Shown here piece after piece: positions 32,601 to 44,600 of a DNA stretch of 64,000 nucleotides (its first letter is position 1; the number at the start of each line of letters is the position of its first letter). The DNA comes from Stemphylium vesicarium. Lineage: Eukaryota; Ascomycota; Dothideomycetes; Pleosporales; Pleosporaceae. The notes beneath the pieces are model-generated. The model was not told the origin of the DNA. It ran no database searches and was given only the letters and a program-made list of their open reading frames with translations. The DNA is taken from the NCBI GenBank assembly GCA_004380135.1, contig QXCR01000011.1, forward strand, positions 62,001 through 126,000, written 5' to 3'. A program made the translations under genes and the position numbers.

Positions 32601-35600
32601 GTAAGAGTTCGAAGAGTACTAACGAAAGCATAGTTTCGCGAGACGTGCCCGGGCTTGCTGAGAAGGAGCCGGTCAAGGGAAAGGGTCTTGAGCCTGATGT
32701 GAGGTCGAGCAAGAAGGAAAAGAAGGAGAAGAAAGAGAAGAAGTCCAAGTCTAAGTCCAAATCGTCAAAGCGAGCTAGCGTAGATACTTGGGAGATGAGC
32801 GATGTCAGTCCGCCGTCGAGTCCCATTGTCGACCCTAGGGATATCGAGCCACCGCGATCTGCCGAACCACCACGATCTGTCGAGCCTTCACGAACGGTCG
32901 AACCTTCACGCTCTACTGAGGCGCCATCCGCCGCAGACAGCACCCGAGACTATATACCATCCAGAAGCACATCCTACAACGATGAGAAGAGTGGTAACAA
33001 GGCTCTTACCGCTGCCATGACTGGCGGTTTCGCCGCTTTGTTAGGCACTACAATGAGCCAGGACCAAGATAGGATGGCTTCCGATCTCGAACGAGCCAGA
33101 CAGAGCTTGCAGTCTGCAGATAAGCATAGTTCTCGCGACTCACCTTCCTCTCCACCCAACGGCAACCGTGCACTCGAAGAACATGAGAAGAACGTAACTA
33201 TTCCCAGCTACGCATTCGAAGGCATCGACGAGCTAGCAGACAAGACGCCCAAGCGCAAGAGCGAGAAAAGGAACAGCAGCGGCGGCAAGTGGTCACCATC
33301 GGTCGGATCTCCTCTCAGGACTGAAATGAAGCAAGAAGACTATATGGGTGCCCGAAGTTACTCAGACGGCTCGAAGTATCAGCCGCTTGTCGAAGCCCCG
33401 AAAGTGCCTACAAACGCCCCATTCACGAACGCCCCAGACTCTTCCAGCTCCCGTAACGTAGAGGACTCCGGCTATTATGGCCCTGACGACTTCACACGCA
33501 AGGACTCTGGCGAGAAGGCATCGGACAAAGCCCGTTCGGCAGGCTCGGACGACAAGAACAACGAGAGAAGCTCTTCGCGCGATTTCAATGACGAAGACGA
33601 CTACAGGTTGCGCATGCCCTACGATGACGACGATGATGTCGGTTCGATCGCCTCTTTGAGCTACAAGTACGAAGACCCAGACCGCGAAGAGAGACGCCGT
33701 AAACGCCGCGAAGCCAGATCTGAAACCCGCGACCAGAGCCGCGATCGTGGATACGATGCCGCAGAGGGTGGTGAGCGCCGGCGAAGACACCGCCGCCGCG
33801 AGACTGACGAGGGCGCCGATGATTGGGATACACGATCTACATTCTCTGAAGCCCGTTCTGATGTCAACGGGGAGCGTCGACGTAAACACAAGAGACGCGA
33901 AAGCGATAAAGAAGTCTCACCAGAGGCGGAGAAGAAGACCAGGTCTCGTTCTTCAGCAGCTTCTGAAATCGGCGACCCTTACGACGACTCAAAGTCTTCT
34001 CGCAGACGTTCTAGGCATGACGATGACAATGCCTCTTTGATATCCTCCTTCGCGGGATGGGATGACGACCGCAGCTCAAGGAAAGAAAAGGATGATGACC
34101 GTAGCTCAAGGAAAGAGAAGGATGATGACCGTAGCTCGAGGAAAGAGAAGGACGATGACCGCAGCTCGAGGAAAGAGAAGGAGAAGCGACCGACTACTCT
34201 CTTAAGTCTCTTCAGCAGCAAGTCGCGAGAAAACCTGCATGAAGCTTCCAGCAAATCTTCAAAATCGAAAGAAGACGACGATGAAGAACGCAAACACCGT
34301 AGGCGGAAGCATCGGTCAGATCGCGGTTCTACGTATGGTTCGGATGATGACGACATGCGCTCCACCATCTCGACCAGTAGCCGACGCGAAAAGCGGAGCA
34401 GCCGCAGTCGCAGTGAGAGAGGAGATGGAGACAGGGCGGATGCTTATGATGACAAGGTACATCGCTCTTCTTATGTGCGATAGCACCGTTGTTCGCAATG
34501 TATTTAGAATGAATGTTGATGTCGTGTGTATAGGATCGTTCACAACCTCGAACCCCGCCCTCGCATGCCGATGAACAACAAGAACCAGAACAGCAGTCTT
34601 TTTTAGACCGTCGGGCAGTGGCCGCAGCCGCTCCAAGTCCACTGCCCGCAAGTGAGCCTGCAGATCAGGCACACGAGGGTAGTGGCATAATCCCTGGAGA
34701 TCGGGCCGAATTTCCCTTTCCAGCTCTCGACAGCGCCCAACGCCTCACCGCCTCCAACGATGACGAACGGCCAAGAACACCACCTGAGTTATCTTTCGAA
34801 GATAGCCGCGCGCTACTGACTCGTCTTACTGGGCTTCAGCCCTGGCAATTGGAAGCGTTCCCAGATGAGCTTCCTCCGCTGCCGCTGTCAAGGCCAAGTT
34901 CGCCGACTCGATCACCCGATGTCACGCGACCTGCGACAAGCTCTCAGCGTCGACTATCCTCTACTGCTGTCCCGATACGTTTTCGGAAACCCACCGGGCC
35001 TTCGATAGTTCATCGTGACCTTGCCGTCGAGCCCAAATCAACCAGCCCTCTAGCTGAACCATCGCCAACACGTTCTCGTCATGCCAAGACACATTCGACG
35101 GAGTTCAAGTCCTCCCGAGAATTCCGACCATTATATCTCGTAGAGCGCAACCGTAAGTCCGATGAGATTGACGAGATACTGCCAGCTCTCCCCTCCAGCG
35201 GCGCTCCTTCAGTTGCATCTAGCACCGAGTCAGATGGAGAGTATGAGTCTGCATTGGAGTCGCCCCATGAAAGCGCTGGGCTTTCGTCCAGTGATCTGCC
35301 ATACTTTGATCCTTTGAGTGCAGTTTCAGATCTCATCTCACCCCAATACGGAGCTGAGCTTCAGCACCCTGAACTTACCAACCGTGAGATCGAAGAGGTG
35401 GAGGAGTCCGGCCAGGCGACTCCAAAAGCGTCTGACTACTTCACAGATGCGCCGCCAGCGAAGACGCAGCCTAGTGGTCCAAACTATGACTCCCTTACCG
35501 AGGCGCTCGAGAACGCCAAAGCGGAGGAGCGAGACGAGTCTACTGATGATGCCTTCATGTCAACATTAACTTCCCCACAAGTTGCTACGCCGTTGGATAC

Positions 35601-38600
35601 TAGCGCCCCTCTTGATGACAGAATGATGCGCGACGTCTCCGCCACTCGCAGTAGACACTCATCGCCTTCAACTTCATCAAGGCTTCAAGACGCTGCTCTT
35701 GGAGCAGTAGTAGGTGGTCTAACCGCCGCTGTACTACGAGGCCGCTCTTCGTCGCCTAGCCGAAGCAGGCCTGATGATCTCCCCAGAGAGACCAAGCCTA
35801 TCGTTGAGGAGAAGCAGCCCGAGTCTGAACCAACTCAAGTCGCGGATGAGCCTGAGCTGGAACCGCAAGGAAAGGGCAAGGGCAAGAAGAAGAATAAGAG
35901 AAGGCAGAAGCCTTCTATTTCTGAGTCTATCGCTTCGACTCTCATTGGAGAGCAGGCTGAGTCTTCAGCAAGCTCGCAATACATTCCAACTTTCAACGAC
36001 AACGAGGATGAGTGGAACAAAGACACATCTGAGACTGTTGTTACTGGTACCACCACGCTCATTGGTGAGCCCTCTACTCCCACCCTGGGATCCAAGGAGC
36101 AGTTTCGCCAAAAAGTCTTGGACAGCACTGCCCCGCAGGACAATGAAGATACCGAGGTCAGACGTGCTACTTTCAAAGACCTGCAAGACGCAGCCACAAG
36201 GGAGATCGAACCTATGGAGAAGTCTACACCTGAGCGGAAATTACAAAACGACATTGTTCTCGACACCCCAAAGGCCTCACAAGCTGACGCTGCTGAGCCC
36301 GCCATCTCCACTCAGCCCGCTAAAGTCCCAATTGCCGAACCGGTCACTGAAGAGGAGATCGCAGCGACACCGAAAGCGAAGAAGGGAAAGAAGGAGAAGA
36401 AGGAAAAGAAAAGCAAGAAAGGCAAGCGTGGCAACCAACAAGACGAACCCGAGCCATCTTCTTTACCCGAAGCTCCTACTCAAGAGGACACAAGCTTAGC
36501 CCAATCGGAGTCACAACAGGACACAATTGAGCGCAAGATCCTTCAGCCCGCTTTCGAAGAGTCTGCTATGCGAGGCAAGGGCGATGCGCCTGAGACTACC
36601 ACTCCCTCTGGATCTGAGACTACCGCTTCTGCCGTGTCCGAGACTATCACCCCTGTTGTGGCCGAGTCTGTTACTCCCGCGCTCGAGACTACTACTCCTA
36701 CGCCCGTCGATGAGCCTAAGCCGGACGTTGCAGGAGAGCCTATCGCACATCCACCGACACCAGAGATTCAAGACAGGCCCAGTACAGCAGATGCTACTCA
36801 AAGACCCAAGTTGTCCATTGAAGAGCATCGTCGAGCTTCTACGATCGAAGGACAGACATCTTCCTCGGGATGGGGCACTGGTTTGTGGGGTAAGCTCGGC
36901 TGGGGAAAGAAGAGGTCAACTTCGCCAACGTCCTCGCCTCCACTTTCGCCAAAGCCCCAATCTGCAGTCCTTGCTGCGCTGGCTGCTGCCAAAGAAGAAG
37001 CCAAGCGCAAGCAGCAAGTCCCTCTACCGGTCGGGTCTGAGAAGAAGACCGTCAAGAACGAGCCTAAGCCTACTGCACCTGAAGCTAAAGTGCAAGAGGT
37101 ACAGCCGAAGCCGCAGTTGCAAGTTGAGACGAGCGCCAAGCAGGCCTCGCCTCGTTCTGCATTCTTCACCGACGATGGGAAGCCGTCTTTTACACCTCCT
37201 CAGATGCCATCCGCATCGAGTGAAGCAACTGTGGACGAGACCAGAGAGCTGCCAACTGAAGCGCCCGAGACCAAGAATGCTGAAGATGTTACACCGTCTA
37301 CAGCTTTCTTCGTCGATGACGGAAAGCCGGCTTTCTCTTTCCCACCTGTCGCATCCCCACCTGTGGCCAAACCTACTGAATCGACTAGAGAAATTGCCAC
37401 CCCGGAGAAGCCATCAAAGACCACTGCGGAGGTGTCTCCACAAAGTGCGTTCTTCACCGACGGCGGAAAGCCAGCTTTTACGTTCCCGGCTGCACCATCC
37501 GCGACAATTGAGCAGGCCGCTCCGGTCGCTGAAGAGACCCAGATCGCTGAGAAGAAAGAACCTGCTACTTTCGTCCCGCCGACCAGTAGCTTCTTCACTG
37601 ATAGCGGAAAACCGGCATTCACATTCCCAGCTGCATCGTCGACAACTAAGGAACAGGCTGCTCCAGTCACTGAAGCCACTCAGGTTGAGAGGATGGAACT
37701 GGCTGCTTTCGTCCCGCCGACCAGTAGCTTCTTCACCGACAGCGGGAAGCCGGCATTCACCTTCCCTACCGTGCCATCCGCGACCAAGCAACAGAGCACC
37801 CAAGCCAACAAAGGTGTCGTGGTCCAAGAGAAGAAGAGGGCTCCTGCGTTCGTTGCACCGACGAGTAGCTTCTTTACTGACGATGGAAAGCCCCCGTTTA
37901 CTTTCCCAGCCGCCCCATCGACACCTGAGGAGCAAAGCACCCAAGCCAACAAAGACATTGCGACCGAAAAGAAGAAGGGCAAGGCCTCTGCAATTGTTGC
38001 CCCGCCTAGCAGCTTCTTCACTGACGACGGAAAGCCATCATTCATGGCACCCACAGCCCCATCGGTGGGCCCAGTCAACACAGACATTGCCACGGAAGAG
38101 AAGACTAAGAAGGCGACTCCATTCGTTCTTCCTCGTAGTACCTTCTTTACCGACAATGGCAAACCATCCTTTACAGCCCCCAGCGTTCGATCGACAAGCC
38201 CGGAAGACAAGACGAAGGAGAAGGCTGCGTTCATTGTACCGCAGACTACATTCTTCACCGATGACGGAAAGCCATCCTTCTCGCTTCCCTCCCCTGTCAA
38301 GCCCACCGAGCCCATCTCACAGCCCATCTCGACTCAGCCCGAAGCCTCCTCCGAGAAGGCAATTTTGCCTGAGCCAAGCTCTTTAAAGAAGAAGAAGAAG
38401 AGCAAGAAGGACAAGAAGGCGAAGAAGAGTAGCTTGTACATCGATGAATTTGGGGAACCTGTGGTCGACGTCGCCAAGCCCGCCGATGTAGGTGTCGATG
38501 CTACGCCCGCTGAGCCTGTGAAGCGCGACATTGAAGCCAGCAAGTCCACCGAGGCTCCTCTAGAGGCCGCAGTCGATGCATGGGGAGAGCAACTGGTGCC

Positions 38601-41600
38601 TGAACTTACACCTGTGGTAGAGGAGCTCCCCACAGTTGCACAAGAGCAAGAGCCTCCTCGCCAACCCGAGCAGCTTATGACAGACCTCCCAGGCAAAATT
38701 GTTACTTCTGAGGAGCCACTTGCTACGGAAGCTGCTGCCGAGGAGGCTTCTCTTCCCATGGAAGAAGAATTCGCGCCAGCTGAGAGCAAGAATGCCAAAA
38801 AGGCTGAGCAAGAAAGCACTAAGATTGAGACGCCATCTGCTGCTACACCTATTCTTGCAGCTGAGCGTTCGCTCGATACTTCTGCCAATCAACCTCTGCC
38901 TGAGGCCGAACAACCTATCGCTGAGCCCAAGTCGACCGCTGAGGCATCCGTGCTTGAATCGTCAGCTCTGCCCACCGGGGAGCCCATTCCGATCGAGCGG
39001 GATGTGACTTCTGAGTCTACCCCATTCGTCGCAGAAGATACTTCCAAGACGAAGGAGGACAAGAAGAGCAAGAGAAAGAGCGGAGTTTCCACACCTCAAG
39101 TCGAGACTGATCCAATCATGGAGCCGTATGCTACCATCTCCGAACCTTCTCCAGTATCGCAAGACCCGCAGCGTACTTCAGAGGTAGTTCCAGAGCCTAC
39201 TCACATCGATGCCGCCAGCATTCCTCTTCCACAGCAAGCGGATGACGACCTCGCTGAGCTCTTGGAAACGCGACCTAGCAAAGATATTCTTCCCATTCCA
39301 AAAGCTGAATCGGTGTCCGCATCGACAATCCTAGAGGTTGAGACTCCCGCGACACCTAAGGCCAAGAAGAGCAAAAAGAGCAAGCGCAAGAGTGGCACCG
39401 AGATGCCTCAGCCTGAGGCTGAAACCGCAGCCGAATCTGTAGCTCTACCAATTGCATCCGCCGCAGATGAAGATAACATCCGCAAATCCTGCGATATCAA
39501 TGAGCTTGCACCCTCTGCCCAGGGTGATGACATGGAACCATCTCCACTGGAGAAGAGCATCGATGATGGATCCGACGCTGCTGTCGTTCCTCTCCCTGAA
39601 GACAAATTCGTGGAAGGGTTCTTGGCGCGTTTGCAAATGCAAGAGCCTCTTGCTAAGGACACTGCTTCTGTCGCTCCCATCTCGGAAGATGTTGCAGCCT
39701 CGCCCACTTCGAAGGGTAAGAAGAGCAAGGATGTGGAGACACCAGTTGAAGCAGCTGCGAAGGAGCCGAGCACTGAGATCAGGCCGAGCCTTTCAGAAGG
39801 TAAGGAGATCATGGGGGCTGCGCAACAAGAGAGCCCTGTCCAGACCAGCAAGATCGAGGAGCGGCCGATGGTCAAGGATTCGTCCAAGCCTGAAGACAAG
39901 GTTTTCGAGTCGGTGGAGGCAGTGCAACTTGAGCAACAATTAGATCTCCCACCCACATTGCAAGGTGACGAATCGGAGCCTAGGCCTATCGAGGAAGCGT
40001 TATCTTCGAATAAAGACAAGAAGAAGGTCAAGGCCTTGGCTGAGGCATCGACTGTACCAACTCGCGAGGAACAGCAACGCGAGCTCGAGACTACCAACGA
40101 GACCGCCAAAGTTGCGTCTGAAGTCACGACTGGCCAACGAACGGTAGAACAGTCCGTATCCGAGTTGGCACAGCCAGAGCATCCTACCGATAAGACTGCA
40201 TCTGCGCAAGACGCGCCAAACATGGAAGCTCATCAATCTTCGACCGAGCACGAAGCTCCCGCTACCACTGAGCCTATCCCGGAGCCTTCACAGGAGCATG
40301 CTCCATCACAAGATGAGCCTACAACACCTTCCAAGAAGTCCAAGAAGAAGAAGAAGAGTAAGAAGAGCAAGGTGGAAGAGGATGTCATCACTGAGCCTGT
40401 CGCCGATGCACCGCGCGCGCCCGTTTTCGAGCCCACGCCAGCCGAGCCAATCGTCGAAGCCGACACTTCTGCGCCTGCGCAACTTCCAGAGGCTAAACAG
40501 ACTCCTGTTGCTGTCTTAGAGCCCACTGTTATCGGTCACGAGTCTTCCGCGACCATGCCGGTGTCAACCGAGACTGCCACAGAAGAGCCAGTCTTCATTC
40601 CAGCTGAACCAACCGAGGAGCTTGTGCAGCCCGCTAGTCCATTGGCAGAGGAGCCTACGACGCCATCAAGGAAGAGCAAGAAGAAGAAGGCGAAAAAGGA
40701 AAAGGCGCTCGATGCTGAGCCAGACACAGTCCCTACTGATGTTGTGGCGCCTCAATTAGGAGTCCCTAAGGACAGTGCTCAAGATCATGAGGCTACTACG
40801 AAAGTAGCATCATCAACGCAAGACGAAACTGTCAAGGAGCAGTCCATCATCCCCGCTGCTGAGCTTGTAGCTCTTCCGGACACTGACGACAAGGATCTGG
40901 AAGAGCCGGTGACACTTGCACAAGTCGAGGCCACCGACGACTTCCCTCCGATCAGCGAAGCTAATGCAAGCATTCCCGCCACTCAGCAGAAGCCTACCCA
41001 GAAAGTTACTACTCCTGTAGTACCTGCTGAGCCTGTTATTGAAGCCGAGCCCGTTGAGCCAGCTTCGAAGAAGAGCAAAAAGAAGAAGGGTAAGAAAGGC
41101 AAATCCGTCGACATCACCGAGCCAAGCACACCGGTCACTGAAGAGCCTGCGCCACAATTCGACACCCCTTCTAAGCCTGTCGAAGAGGAGAAGCGCCCTC
41201 AGATCCTACCGTCTTCGCGAGAAGCGCCAAATACAACATTTGATGCTCAACCTTGTATTAAATCCACCTCTGTCGAGGAGAGGCATGAGGAAGTCGCGCC
41301 GCACGTCGCTGATGGCCCGAGCGAAGACATCGCCACCATTTCCGCACCTTCCACTCAGACCGCCGAGGTTGAGAGTGCTGAGCCTTCCTCCAGAGAGGAC
41401 AAGAAAGAGAAGAAGGGCAAGAAAGAAAAGACTGCACGAGACCTTGAGCCTGAACAGACTTCCACTGTTCAGAAGGCTGAGCCCACCTCAGCTGTCGTGT
41501 CTGAGATTCTTCCTGAAGCACTCTCTGACGACAAGAAGGAAAAGGACCCGATTTTTGAATCTTCCCTATCCACAGCTAGCGATGTCACCCAAAAGGACTC

Positions 41601-44600
41601 ACGTCGTGAAGTTGCCGATCTTGTCGCACGTGAAGCCCCTCTTGCATCCCACACGCAATATCCGGCTGTGCAAGAGCCCTCCACTGGCACCAATACACCC
41701 GCAGAGCCAACCACTTCTCTAATAACACAGGGCGTCGTCGCACCTGCCGATGTGGCACTACCCGAGACACCTCAGGTCGAGGAACCATTCAAGGCCGGAG
41801 AGCTTTTCACGGCACCCAAGAAGATCAGCGAGAATGCGAAGGACAAGAAGGACGAGCCAGTATTTGGGCCTCAGCCCCAGGTGACCGAAACAGCACCTTC
41901 CGCGTCCGACGTCTCAGACTTTCTTGCAACGAACGACGCGCCAATCACCAAGCAAGTCGCAACGGAGCCCATCGTTGAGACCCTGCCCAAGCCAATCGAC
42001 GATGTCGTCTCAGAACAGACCTTGACCGCCCCGAAAGCGTCCGAGCAACGTCTCCAAGACATTTCCGAGGTGAGCGTTATCGAGCCCGTCGTGGAGGAAC
42101 CTGCTACGCCGGTTTCGAAGAAGCAAAAAAAGAAGGCTAAGAAAGAAGAGGGCGCTTACGTCCCTGAGCCCGCGCCTTCTATGGTGCTAGAGAAGGCTAC
42201 TCTGGAGCCTAAGGACGCTCCCCTTGATGCCACAGCTACTGATGTACTCCAGGTTGTTGAGGAGCCAAGAGAACAGCCAATTACACCTGTAGTGGAGGTG
42301 TCAACTCCTGCGATATTTGGTCCTTTCAATGAGCCGTCTTCCGAGCCCGCTGCGATTGAAGAGCCCGAAACCCTGTCGAAGAAAGACAAGAAGAAGGCTA
42401 AGAAGGCCAAGCGTTCTTCTATCGTGGAAGAGGCCACAGCTGTACCCGTTGCAGAGTCGTCGGTCAAGGAGAAGAAGGTCCTGCCAGAGCAATTAGCAGT
42501 CTTGCCAGAGGCCGCCGAAGTGCCCCAATCCAGTTCAGCTGCCATTACCGATCCCACGCCAGCAGTTGAGTCCCGCGAAACACTTCCTGTTGCTGTCCCA
42601 GCTGTCTCAGATGTGCCCGCAGAACGTGAGATCACCGCAACTGAGCCATCGGTTTCCGTCTCCGAAAGATCAGTAGTAGAGGAGCCTCAACTTTCTGAAC
42701 AAGCGACACCAGCAACTCCGGTCATCAACCAATCAACAACTCAGCAACTCCCAACTAAAGCATCGATCGAGACCGGGGAGCCCGCAATTGAGCAGCCCGC
42801 CGTTGAAGACCCTCCCAAAGAGCCTACTTCTCCTGTCTCGAAGAAGGATAAGAAGAAAGCTAAGAAGGCCAAGCGCGTCTCCATTGCCGAAGAGGCAGCT
42901 TCTATCCCATCCACGCCTGTTGAGGAGAAGACTGAATTGGAAGTCGTTGATGAAGTCAAGTCAACGCCTTCAGTTAAGGAAGAGCCATCTGTCTCTACTC
43001 CCACTGCCACCGAAGAGCAAATTTCCTCAACTGCGCCCATCGAGCAGCCTGTTTCTGTCTTCGTACCCACCACCGAGGAGCCTGCTCAACCTGAAACCGC
43101 GGTGGATGGGAAAGCACCTGTCTCAAAGAAGGACAGCAAGAAGGCGAAGGAGACGGAACGTGGCTCAATAGTGGAAGAGGATGTATCGAAGTCCGCTGTG
43201 GATAACCGGCCTGCTACATCGACTCAGAGCGCTGAGCAACAGCCTTCTCTGGGCGGATCAAAGCCTGCTACAATTCCCTCAATATTGGACGAGCCAACCT
43301 TGGTGACGCCAGCTATTGAACAGGAGCCATCCGATGTGGTAGCTTCTGAACAAGCCGCAACAACCGCCTCTACAGCGAAGCCTGCTGAGGAACAGCCTGT
43401 CGCAATAACTTCAGCCACGGAAGAGCCCGCACCACTATACAAGGAGGATAAGAAGGAGGTCGAGAATGCTAAACGCGGCTCTATCGCAGGAACTGAGCCA
43501 TCCCGCCCCTCAACTCCGGTCAAAGAGCCCATCAAAGAGCTTGTGGAAGAGACCAAGGGCGTACCTGCCACACCAGCTATCGTACCCGAGACCGAGAAAG
43601 TCAGCGTTGCTCAGACCTCTTCCGATGGACCCGCACTTGTCGACCCTATAGTAGAACAGCCTGCCGTGCAGGTCGCAGAGGACTCTACTCATTCCAAAAA
43701 AGACAGCAAGGCGGGAAAGGCCGCCAAGCGTGCCTCAGCCACCAAAGTTGAGCTTTCTGAGCCTTCCACCGTGCTCGACCGACCGACCGAAGCAGCCAAG
43801 GAGCCGACTACCACCATCAACGTGGATGCGCCTACAGAACAAGAGCAACCGACCAGTTCAATTTCCCTACCCGAACCTGCAGCAGATGTGTTCACGTTTG
43901 AAGCTCCAGTCCAATTGGATCCATCTACTGCCGCTCCTTCAGCAAAGATCAAACAAGAGGATGACCCAGAGTCAGCGGAGTGGGCAAATCTGTCCAAAAC
44001 TGCGAAGAAGAAGTTGAAGAAGGCAAAGCGTGCTTCCATCGCTGGAAGTGAGCTATCTCAATCGGAGCGCTCTGTCGAGGATGCATCGAAAGATGCCACT
44101 GCTGAGGAGCGATCCAGTGCACTACCAGCAATGAATGAGCCCACTGTTGATCTCAGACCAGCTGGTCGAGAACTTCAGCCTTTCGGACCAGTTGAGGAAC
44201 CGAAGCTAGCAAAAGAGCAGTCTCTGCCTACTGCAACCAACGCGCCAACTACAGGTCCATCGGCTACCGAAGTACAATTTCCGACTGGCACCGTGCCGGA
44301 TGAGTCCGTGGGCGATCCTAAACCACCTGACAAAGATCCCGACGAGCCTCCCCCTTCGTCCAAGAAGGGTAAGAAGAAGGCGAAGAAGCAAGCTAAGAAG
44401 AGTGAGTCTTTTTTAGCGGATGAGACGCCTGGGGCAGCCAACTCTGATACTCAGCCGTCTCTGTCGATTCCTACACTTTCGGAGACCCAACTACCTTTCT
44501 CGGGGGCACCGCCATCATACCCCCAAACTTTTGCGAATGAGCTTGTTGATACCAGTGCGAAGACTGAAGATGTGCAGGAGGCAGTTGGACATTTTGAGGA

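Noticed and set aside
36527..38386. 619-codon plus-strand frame overlapping the tether
   Set aside because: It is a +1 shadow of exon 2, made of Leu/Arg/Ser/Pro translated from the same Glu/Lys/Pro repeats. It has no motif of its own.
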